This document shows positions 17,948-24,124 of a stretch of DNA of 64,000 bases, piece by piece (within the stretch, counting starts at the first letter, position 1; each line of letters opens with the position of its first letter). The stretch is from a virus. The stretch lies in the IMG/VR virus record IMGVR_UViG_3300036772_000367, positions 91,227-155,226 of that record; one strand, given 5' to 3'. Position numbers and translations under genes: made by a program. The notes beneath the pieces are model-generated. The model did not search any database, was not told the origin of the DNA, and was given only the letters and a program-made list of their open reading frames with translations.

Positions 17948-18375
17948 GCCGGCCGCACGATGTTGCGGAAGTCGGTCCGCCGCGCCTCATCGGTCGTCAG
18001 ATCGTGCACGATATAGGGATCCTCGCCATGGCCGTGGTTCGGTGCATAGGGCTTCACTCCGTCGTCCGTGAAGAACTCCATGCACTCATGCTTCTCGACT
18101 TCGAGTAGACGTTCGAACAGCCAGCGCTGCCATGAGGCCCTGTTGTAGGCGGCGGCCGGCACGGGGAACAAATGCCGCACGCGGATCTCTTCGTGCGGTG
18201 GGTAGCTATTCGGGCCTACCACGAGCACCGTCAACGTCAGACCGGAACAACCTTGTCCCCGGTCCTCGTCGGATAGCCACAGTTGCCAGCCGGGCCGGTA
18301 CGCGCATTGTTCCACCAACTCGACTAAGGTGTATGGATATGGCCCCACTTGATCATTTCGTTCGCTCGTTGTCAC
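17944..18375 (-). CDS. Hypothetical protein, member of a phage paralog family
   Basis: A 143-residue protein; GTG 18375 follows GGAGG. It shares a pattern with the genes at 57346 and 58174: a start such as TLVELVEQCAYRPGWQLWL (compare YKPQWRLY and YKPDWTLE), a hydrophobic middle, and LLEVEKHECMEFFTDDGVKPYAPNHGHGE (compare LLECERHETTEFF and LLAMEAHETREYF). No function is known to me. It overlaps the NlpC-like gene by ATGA. Confidence 0.6.
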   Translation of the reverse strand: MTTSERNDQVGPYPYTLVELVEQCAYRPGWQLWLSDEDRGQGCSGLTLTVLVVGPNSYPPHEEIRVRHLFPVPAAAYNRASWQRWLFERLLEVEKHECMEFFTDDGVKPYAPNHGHGEDPYIVHDLTTDEARRTDFRNIVRPA

Positions 18376-18398
18376 GCTGCCTCCATCGTCGCTATTAA

Positions 18399-18581
18399 TC
18401 ACCGCATATCCTCCGGCTTCATCTCTACTTCGTACATGGGTCCGTCCCAGCCGGTCGTGTTGTGAAGCCACGCCGCGAAGGCCGCTGGTGCCTCTTCGGG
18501 CTGGAGGCCGTGCTCATCCATGTAGTGATCGAAGTCGGCGAAATCACCTTCGTGACATCCCTGATCACAATAGCTACTCAC
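18399..18581 (-). CDS. Small hypothetical protein
   Basis: A 60-residue acidic protein starting at GTG 18581, six bases after GGAGGAGG; an upstream ATG at 18599 lies in front of that ribosome site and is unlikely. It has a Cys pair (YCDQGCHEGDF). First gene of the minus-strand operon running to 16260. Function unknown. Confidence 0.55.
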   Translation of the reverse strand: MSSYCDQGCHEGDFADFDHYMDEHGLQPEEAPAAFAAWLHNTTGWDGPMYEVEMKPEDMR

Positions 18582-18605
18582 GGTATTCCTCCTCCACAAC
18601 GCAGC

Positions 18606-18636
18606 GACCCCCGGAGCATATCCGACTCCGGGGGTC
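18606..18636 (-). terminator. 11-bp hairpin upstream of the minus-strand operon
   Basis: GACCCCCGGAG and CTCCGGGGGTC pair perfectly with a nine-base loop. It separates the tRNA-like region from the small-gene operon on the minus strand and probably ends the tRNA transcript. On the plus strand it is followed by TATCTAC. Confidence 0.5.
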
Positions 18637-18731
18637 TATCTACACGTAATAACCTGCACGGTTAATTGTAGTGCTGCGCATCAGTGCGAGAAATCCAGCA
18701 AGCATTTAAGCATCTACATGAGCTTCAGCGA

Positions 18732-18912
18732 TGCCGTGTAATTCCTTTATACTATCGAGCCGTGCGGGGGACCATCCAAAACCAGCGGGCGTAGATGGTC
18801 CCCCTGTATCCCACCCGGACCCCTCCCAGTGGGGCCTGGCGGCCCTCCCCCGAACTGGGAGACTCCGAGGAGGGCCAGAGGCTCGAAGGGGAATTGAACC
18901 CCCATCTCGGCA
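18732..18912 (-). tRNA. Candidate circularly permuted tRNA 2 (3' half before 5' half)
   Basis: Read on the minus strand, the first part (18912 to 18880) is a tRNA 3' half: anticodon-stem strand TGCCG, short variable loop, T arm GGGGG-TTCAATT-CCCCT and acceptor strand TCGAGCC. After 118 bases comes a 5' half (18761 to 18732): acceptor GGCTCGA, TA at positions 8-9, D arm GTA...AAAGGAA...TAC, A26, and anticodon-stem strand CGGCA. The acceptor strands pair 7/7 and the anticodon strands 5/5, only in the permuted order. CCA is not encoded. The intervening segment holds 11- and 8-base-pair hairpins. The anticodon cannot be read because the halves would join inside the loop, and the visible loop bases give C rather than U at position 33. 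It could instead be a relic of rearranged tRNA genes. Confidence 0.5.
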
Positions 18913-18989
18913 ATTCAGTTGTGTAGGTGCGGTCGATCTGGATTTCGCAGCGGGTTTCAGCTTGGGGCAAGAACTTGAGTCTGATGAGA

Positions 18990-19114
18990 AACGGTGCCTC
19001 TGCCAATTGGGCTACCGGAGCGTTGGGGAGAAGAGAACGCGTGCACGTTCTCTTCTCCGATCCCTGACTAGAGGGTAGAGCTCCGGGAGGGATTCGAACC
19101 CTCACTGTCCCGTT
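18990..19114 (-). tRNA. Candidate circularly permuted tRNA 1 (3' half before 5' half)
   Basis: On the minus strand, 19114 to 19080 reads as a 3' half: AACGG, variable loop GACAGT, T arm GAGGG-TTCGAAT-CCCTC and acceptor CCGGAGC. After 58 bases, 19021 to 18990 reads as a 5' half: GCTCCGG, TA, D arm GCCCAATTGGCAGAGGC, A26, CCGTT. Acceptor strands pair 7/7 and anticodon-stem strands 5/5 in the permuted order. With a seven-base loop the total would be about 74 bases, a normal size. Beyond the anticodon stem, TCTC (5' half) can pair with GAGA (3' half) across a two-base bulge. CCA is absent. The anticodon is unresolved. No conventional 5' half with matching acceptor lies upstream. Confidence 0.55.
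19027..19058 (-). other. 13-bp hairpin inside the permuted-tRNA 1 intervening segment
   Basis: GGAGAAGAGAACG and CGTTCTCTTCTCC pair perfectly with a six-base loop. The hairpin fills most of the 58 bases between the acceptor 3' end and the acceptor 5' end, so it would bring both ends of the acceptor stem together in a folded precursor. Confidence 0.7.
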
Positions 19115-19152
19115 GTTCTCTGAGCCTCAGCTTTACCTTGAGCTTATGCCCA

Positions 19153-19173
19153 CCCGACCTCAAGGAGGTCGGG
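19153..19173 (-). terminator. Hairpin between the DUF7873-like gene and tRNA 1
   Basis: CCCGACCT and AGGTCGGG pair perfectly with a five-base loop, eleven bases after the stop of the gene at 19184-19954. It may be a terminator or a processing site that separates the tRNA-like transcript. No U tract follows. Confidence 0.45.
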
Positions 19174-19183
19174 AGTCTGTGTG

Positions 19184-19954
19184 TTACCGGAGGTCGGTCA
19201 ACGGGTCGAACAGGTAGCCGAAGATCCTGCGGCCGAGGGTACGCTCCTGCTCCACGACGAGAGTATTGCCCTCGGAGCGAGCGGCTTTGACCGCGCGACG
19301 CAGGGTGTCGATGCGCTGGATCAACTCCACCTTCACCGAAGCGCGGATGGCGCCGGACGTCTTCACCGTCGCCCAGTAGCCGACGATCACGTCCTCGTAG
19401 AACATCTCGACCTGCGCCGGGTGCTTGTCGGTGGCCGGAGCCTTCTCGTGGTTGCGCGGGACCTTCTTGGTGCGGGTGGTTTCCGTGGGCACCGTCGCGA
19501 AGGCCACGGCGTCGTTGTTGTAGGACCACGTCTCGGCCGGGTCCAAGGTGGGCACCAGGCTGACCACCTTGCGCAGGTCGGTGAGCTGCTTCTCCAAGAA
19601 GATCAGGTAGGTCACCGGCACGTCGACCAGAATCGCGTCCGGCTGGCCGTCCAGCTTGACCGTGGCGACGGCACTGGTGTTGGCCTTCACCGAGGTGAAC
19701 TCCAGGTTCAACAGGTCCGCCAGGCTCTCCTGGAGGCCGTCGAGCAGCTCCGGTACGCGAAGCTGGACCTGGGTCTGCTCGGCCGGCAGCTTGTCGCCCT
19801 CGTCGTCCTTGGGCTTGTAGGTGCGCTGGATGCCGGCCATACGGCTGGTCTGAGTGCTGTTGAAGGTGTGCAGGACGCCTTCCAGCGACTTCTTGGCGCG
19901 GTTCTTGGCGTCGGGCAGTACGGCGAGGATCTGGCTGAGGCGAGTGGTCGCCAC
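19184..19954 (-). CDS. DUF7873-like conserved protein
   Basis: A 256-residue protein with the pattern I recall for the DUF7873 family of phages and actinobacteria: RTYKPKDDEGDKLPAE near residue 45, LVDVPVTYLIFLEKQLTDLR near 110-128, LDPAETW, then RTKKVPRNHEKAPATDKHPAQV and EDVIVGYWATVKTSG. The biochemical function is not known to me. It is transcribed away from a long regulatory region (19955-20534), which suggests independent control. Confidence 0.7.
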   Translation of the reverse strand: MATTRLSQILAVLPDAKNRAKKSLEGVLHTFNSTQTSRMAGIQRTYKPKDDEGDKLPAEQTQVQLRVPELLDGLQESLADLLNLEFTSVKANTSAVATVKLDGQPDAILVDVPVTYLIFLEKQLTDLRKVVSLVPTLDPAETWSYNNDAVAFATVPTETTRTKKVPRNHEKAPATDKHPAQVEMFYEDVIVGYWATVKTSGAIRASVKVELIQRIDTLRRAVKAARSEGNTLVVEQERTLGRRIFGYLFDPLTDLR

Positions 19955-20534
19955 GTAGTGCCTCCGGGGTCCTGTGAGCTGAGCTTGAGGTAGTGCCGCT
20001 TCGCGTTCAGTGTCGTCCAGCGGCGGGTACGGACGGAAGTTAACAGGATCCCCACGTCTTCGTCAACTCCGTTCACTCAGTGTGATGTTGACCAAGGGGA
20101 GGTTGACAGACCAGGTGGCGACCACTATCACGCGTGTCCGGGCGCATTGTTTTGTGTGTCGACGATCGATTTGACATCGTCATTACCATTGAGGGTGGAG
20201 TTGGGTGGGTACGATACAGTCCATCCCGATATCCAGGATTTGACATGGTGGATAGGATCGGTTCTGGCTTCTGTTCTCCAACAAGCTCGCTCATATCCGC
20301 TCGCGAAATACATAAGGGCAACTCACGCGCACGCGCTACGCGCCTGCGCGCTCGCTGCGCGCTACGCGCGCGAGGTATGCCAGGGACCTAACAACGGTAT
20401 TCAACCGTACCCAGTAATATCGCGCGAGTACCCGACCGCCGCCCCCAGCGCAAGCCCTCGACGGAGATTCTTAGAATGACTTTCGATACGCCTGACAAGA
20501 CCGAGTACTGCCGGGAGAGTGTGTCTCTGTGGGA
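19955..20534. promoter_or_regulatory. 580-base divergent intergenic region
   Basis: The region lies between divergent transcripts. It contains possible short reading frames on both strands, but none has a ribosome site or familiar sequence. A CG-alternating stretch at 20322-20372 holds two copies of CGCGCTACGCGC (20332-20343 and 20358-20369) and can form several alternative hairpins. I see no rRNA, tRNA or clear promoter. Confidence 0.35.
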
Positions 20535-20675
20535 ATGACACATAGCCATCGCTGGGGTGAATGGGTATACGATCCGTACACCAACAAATCTATTCGGACA
20601 TGTAAGGATCTTGAGTGTCAGGATCAGCAGACAGCCTCCGGAGATAAATCTCCTGGCAAAGACAAGAAGAAATAA
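20535..20675 (+). CDS. Small Cys-containing protein
   Basis: A 46-residue frame, MTHSHRWGEWVYDPY, then RTCKDLECQDQQ and a Lys-rich tail. The His/Trp start with a CxxxxC pair resembles very short actinophage proteins that may bind zinc. The ribosome site is weak, so the call rests on the composition of the protein. Confidence 0.4.
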   Translation: MTHSHRWGEWVYDPYTNKSIRTCKDLECQDQQTASGDKSPGKDKKK

Positions 20676-20772
20676 ATAGTCGGTCTTCCTGTGTACGGAG
20701 CGATGTTTCCATTAAAGGGTTGTTCCTGACACTCTGCTCGGCGGCTGCCGGGCTCATCTACCAGGAGACCGA

Positions 20773-21372
20773 ATGCCCCATCAGGTCAAGACCCTCGTCG
20801 GGAATGTGACTCTACCGTCCGACGATGAGGGCCCGCCGATTTCCGTCCAGGCCGCGCAACAGACCATCACGTTGACGGACGCGCAGTATGCGAAGATCCC
20901 GCCCGCCGCTTTCGCCAGCATGTCGTTCTACCAGGAACTGACGCCCGACCAGATCTCTAACGCCAACGCGCCGTACCAGGGCCTGTACTACTCCCTCACC
21001 GGCACGCACAGCGCCTACCTCCAGGACCTGGGGGCGACTGCCGGCGGCAGTATTCTGGTCACGGCTCAGGGCACGCACGTCGCTGCGATGGGTGCTCTGA
21101 CCTCGTCGGCCCCAGCGGCCGTGACGTCCAGTCAGAACGCCACGACCATCGCGGTGACGCCCGCCAACGCGTCCTACACCCAGGCTGACCAGACCACGAT
21201 CGCCAACCTGGCGAACGCCCTGAAGATCAGCTACAACGCCGCGCAGGTCGACATCGCAGCCCTGCGCACCACGTTGGCCGCAGTGCAGACCGACTTGGCG
21301 ACACTGCGCACGTTGGTGAACACTGAGCTGGCCGCCCTCCAGATCACAGGTGGTCCGCAGGCAGCGAGCTGA
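20773..21372 (+). CDS. Putative head-fibre/virion decoration protein
   Basis: A 199-residue protein. Residues 25-60 (ISVQAAQQTITLTDAQYAKIPPAAFASM) resemble the start of small phage head-fibre and structural proteins, which often carry LTDAQYxKLP. The middle is rich in Ser, Ala and Thr, and the C-terminal 55 residues form an Ala/Leu heptad-like helix typical of trimeric coiled coils. ATG follows CCAGGAGA. It stands alone, followed by a 14-base-pair terminator. Confidence 0.5.
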   Translation: MPHQVKTLVGNVTLPSDDEGPPISVQAAQQTITLTDAQYAKIPPAAFASMSFYQELTPDQISNANAPYQGLYYSLTGTHSAYLQDLGATAGGSILVTAQGTHVAAMGALTSSAPAAVTSSQNATTIAVTPANASYTQADQTTIANLANALKISYNAAQVDIAALRTTLAAVQTDLATLRTLVNTELAALQITGGPQAAS

Positions 21373-21385
21373 CCTGTAGAAGCAC

Positions 21386-21421
21386 CTCGACCCCGCACCT
21401 CCTCCAGGGTGCGGGGTCGAG
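21386..21421 (+). terminator. 14-bp Rho-independent-like terminator
   Basis: CTCGACCCCGCACC and GGTGCGGGGTCGAG pair perfectly with an eight-base loop, 14 bases after the stop at 21372, followed by TCTGTCT. It ends the plus-strand transcript before the repeat array. Confidence 0.75.
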
Positions 21422-21462
21422 TCTGTCTAGAAATATGGAAAGCGACGACGCACTCCTGGACT

Positions 21463-22482
21463 GGAACACCCATCGATGGCTTGGCGAATGAATCACCCCA
21501 ATGAAACACTCTGGATCGCGGTGTGTGGAATACCCATATAAGATGTCGCGAACGGAACACTCCAGATAGTGGCGAGAAGTCGTCGGGCGTGGAACACCCG
21601 TAACTGCCAACACGCCAAGGAGGAACACCCTCAAATCGGCGCGTACCTGTGCTATGGAACATCCCCGTAGAACAAAAGACCCGCTCGGCTACCGCTGTCG
21701 GAACACCCCGTGTACGTGGGACAGATAGGTGGACCGACGATCTACGCCGAGGCCGGGAGGGAACACCCTCAGGAATCAAGGTCATCGCCCTGGGACGGGA
21801 GGGAACACCGGACCCTGCTACATCGGCAGCGGCAAGTGGAACACACAGGCAGTGGTGAGGAACGTCGGGGGAACACCCTGTTCGGATTGCTTCCCCCGTA
21901 GGAATACTCTCACAGGTACCGGTAGACGTGCCGAGAACACCCTGTACGGCATGATCGACTGATCGTCGCGGAACAAACCCTCAGATCTTTCGGATGACCA
22001 GGTAGCCCAGAACACTCTCGTGAGAACACTCTTGTACAGCGGGAGTTATACAAGTTCGCTGGAGCAGCCTCGCATACACGGGACAGATCTGGAGCCGCGC
22101 GGGAGGGGAGAACACCCCTGTGTACGTGGGATAGACCTTACGTGTGTCGGCGTAAGCCCGTACAGCAGAAGAACACCCTCGCGTACACAGGAAAGACGGC
22201 CCGCCGTCGCTGTCCGCCTTGAGTGGAACAACCCTGAGTACGTGGGACAGACGGACCCTTCTTGCCGAGCCACAGTCTGTCACTCGGAACACTTCTGCGT
22301 ACGTGGGACAGACCGCTCGAAGCGATCCTTGAATGCCTGACGAGCCGGAATACCCCTGTGTACGTGGGCAGACCTTGGCGGTATTCGCGGCCCGGAACAC
22401 ACCCGCGTACGCGAGACAGACGGCGGCCCTGTAACCACGGATGGATGAGCCAACGGAACATCCCGTCAGGGCACCGATTTCC
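21463..22482 (-). CRISPR. Degenerate CRISPR-like repeat array, about 25 units
   Basis: On the minus strand a motif ending in GGGTGTTCC recurs about 25 times and is not coding. In plus-strand terms the GGAACACCC-like cores start at 21463, 21503, 21527, 21554, 21591, 21622, 21656, 21700, 21760, 21802, 21838, 21870, 21901, 21934, 21970, 22009, 22023, 22061, 22109, 22170, 22225, 22286, 22347, 22394 and 22455. The copies at 21700 and 22061-22394 extend to a repeat of about 28 bases, GTCTGTCCCACGTAC then about four bases then GGGTGTTCC. Four intervals are exactly 61 bases (28 + 33 unique bases). Length, spacing and a conserved 3' tail match type I-E CRISPR geometry, though repeats vary and the inner palindrome is mostly weak. 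Distal units keep only the tail at 14-44 base spacing. No cas operon is visible. Confidence 0.55.
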
Positions 22483-22488
22483 CGTGTC

Positions 22489-22511
22489 CATATCACTATG
22501 TAGATATAGGG
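22489..22511 (-). other. Possible right-end hairpin of a TnpB element
   Basis: CCATATC and GATATAGG flank ACTATGTA, giving a short imperfect hairpin 12 bases after the tnpB stop. IS200/IS605 elements carry a right-end hairpin here, overlapping the guide RNA scaffold. The match is structural only; element ends cannot be fixed from this sequence. Confidence 0.35.
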
Positions 22512-22523
22512 GTGTGTCAGGAA

Positions 22524-23966
22524 TTACTTCCTGGCGGTGGCCATCTGACGATGGTCTTCTCGTTTCACCGAGGACTGCTCACCATTGCTGGTGAGACTGA
22601 CATTCTCTCCACGAGCGTTTAATGTCTCCCCTGCTCCAGAGGCGACAGATCGATCAGGGGCCCATTCCACCAGATTTCTGGCGGCATTCACGTCCCGATT
22701 GAGGACGAGACCGCAATGATCACAAACATATACTCTGTCCTGGAGGTTCAGCGTGGCTTTAACTGAACCGCATCGAGAACATACTTTACTGGAAGGAAAA
22801 AATCTGTCTACCACGGTCAGGGCAGATCCGTACCACTGGGTCTTGTAGTCCAGTTGGCGGCGGAACTCACCGAACGCGGCATCCAGAATCGAGCGCGAAA
22901 GACCTGATTTCGCTCGAACATTCTTGCCGGGCTTCTCGACGGTGCCTCGGGCTGAGGCTGTCATGCCGAGTACGTTCAGATCTTCGATGGCCACGCGCTC
23001 GTACTGCGTAGCCAAGTTCTTGGTCAGCCCGTGCAGGAACGATGCTCGTTGCTCGGCGACCTGGTGGTGAATGCGGCCGACCCGAACTGCCGCACGATGA
23101 CGTCGTGCAGAGCCCCGTTCGGTCCGACTCAGTCGCCGCTGTGCTGTGCGCAGTCGTGCGGCAGCAGCGCGGACGAACCGAGGATTGTTGATCAGGGTGC
23201 CGTCCGAGTAGGCGGCCAGGTGCAACAAGCCCACATCGACACCGACGGCACCACGGACACGCTGGGCACGCGTGGTGGGCCGGAGAACGTGCTCTGCCGG
23301 CTCCTTCACCAACACGGCCGCGTACCACTGCGAAGCGCCCCGAGATAGCGCCACGGACTGAATCCGGGCACCCCTACTCAGGGCACGCACCAGACGCTTC
23401 GCCGAGGAGTGCAAGCGAAGCGACCCGAGTCGGGGAACGAGTAGGTGCCGGTATCCATCCGGGCGGATGGTAGGCGACTTGACATCGTGGTAGATCCGGA
23501 ATGAGTCGCGCGAGCGACCCTTCTTCTTGAACTTCGGGTAGCCCATCTTCCGGCCTTTGCGTTTGCCGGTGAGGGAATTCATCCAGTTCTTGAAGGCAGC
23601 ATCGGCATCGGAGAAGGCCGAGGAGAAGGTGTAGGAGGACACGGTGCGCCACCAGGGGCTGGCACCGTCCTCGCCGGTCTTCTCGTCGCCTCGGATCTTG
23701 ATCCACGCACTCTTCATCGTGAAGGCCGTCGGGATCTTGATCGACACCTGCTTGCGGGCGACCTGCTCGTCTAGGCCCTCGTCCACCAGCGCCTGGACCT
23801 GGTCACGCCAGGTCTGATGCACGCCGATCTTCACCGCCAGGGCGTGATTGAATGCCCATCGAGCGGTGCCGGCGTGCTGTGCCAACGCGGACAGCTGGTT
23901 CTGGTTGGGGTCCAGGTTGAAGCGGTACGCGCGGAGGATCGTCGCCGACTCATCGGACTCGGTCAT
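22524..23966 (-). CDS. tnpB: TnpB RNA-guided nuclease (orphan, IS200/IS605-type)
   Basis: A 480-residue TnpB with an intact split RuvC site: Asp244 in GVDVG, Glu328 in IEDLN and Asp425 in NRDVNAARN. The zinc ribbon between the last two uses Cys396, Cys399, Cys415 and Cys418 (CSRCG, CDHCG). The N-terminal wedge region carries GYPKFKKKG. ATG 23966 lies eight bases after AAGGAGG; an upstream GTG overlaps that site and is unlikely. TnpB cuts DNA using a guide RNA read from its own 3' end and flank. No TnpA is nearby. The repeat array follows directly on the same strand, an uncommon context. Confidence 0.9.
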   Translation of the reverse strand: MTESDESATILRAYRFNLDPNQNQLSALAQHAGTARWAFNHALAVKIGVHQTWRDQVQALVDEGLDEQVARKQVSIKIPTAFTMKSAWIKIRGDEKTGEDGASPWWRTVSSYTFSSAFSDADAAFKNWMNSLTGKRKGRKMGYPKFKKKGRSRDSFRIYHDVKSPTIRPDGYRHLLVPRLGSLRLHSSAKRLVRALSRGARIQSVALSRGASQWYAAVLVKEPAEHVLRPTTRAQRVRGAVGVDVGLLHLAAYSDGTLINNPRFVRAAAARLRTAQRRLSRTERGSARRHRAAVRVGRIHHQVAEQRASFLHGLTKNLATQYERVAIEDLNVLGMTASARGTVEKPGKNVRAKSGLSRSILDAAFGEFRRQLDYKTQWYGSALTVVDRFFPSSKVCSRCGSVKATLNLQDRVYVCDHCGLVLNRDVNAARNLVEWAPDRSVASGAGETLNARGENVSLTSNGEQSSVKREDHRQMATARK

Positions 23967-24124
23967 CTCACGCACCTCCTTCAGTCGCTGGAACCGGTAA
24001 CACGTAATCTACGCATGTCTTCCGCAGAAGTCAAACTACTACGGAGGTAGTTTTCTCTTCCCTCGGAGGTCACTGGGCTGCTACACTTCCTAAAGACGCC
24101 AACCGCACCGGAGGAATGAGCGCC
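23967..24124 (+). promoter_or_regulatory. Divergent promoter region for tnpB and DinG-like helicase
   Basis: The dyad AAACTAC/GTAGTTT (24033-24039 and 24047-24053) resembles the CTAC/GTAG operator-like dyads at other phage promoters. TACACT at 24081-24086 is a likely -10 element. The conserved leader CCGCACCGGAGGA (24103-24115) supplies the ribosome site for the helicase. Confidence 0.5.

Noticed and set aside
18880-19021. A single intron-containing tRNA from the 19021 5' half to the 18880 3' half
   Set aside because: The acceptor strands GCTCCGG and TCGAGCC do not pair, nor do CCGTT and TGCCG.
18732-19114. Permuted tmRNA
   Set aside because: Both D arms and anticodon-stem strands are canonical tRNA features, and no tag reading frame is seen.
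19080-19144. A conventional tRNA read from AGCTC at 19144 to GAGCT at 19080
   Set aside because: Only five acceptor pairs form, there is no D arm, and the total would be about 65 bases. The permuted partner at 19021-18990 pairs 7/7 and 5/5.
21463-22482. Iteron origin of replication
   Set aside because: Spacing is not helical-repeat based (14 to 61 bases) and the 28+33 geometry fits repeat-spacer units better; no adjacent AT-rich unwinding region.
21981-22496. Protein-coding ORF across the repeat array (VCPTYxGVF repeats)
   Set aside because: The repeated peptide comes only from the DNA repeat. There is no ribosome site, and similar shadows exist in other frames.
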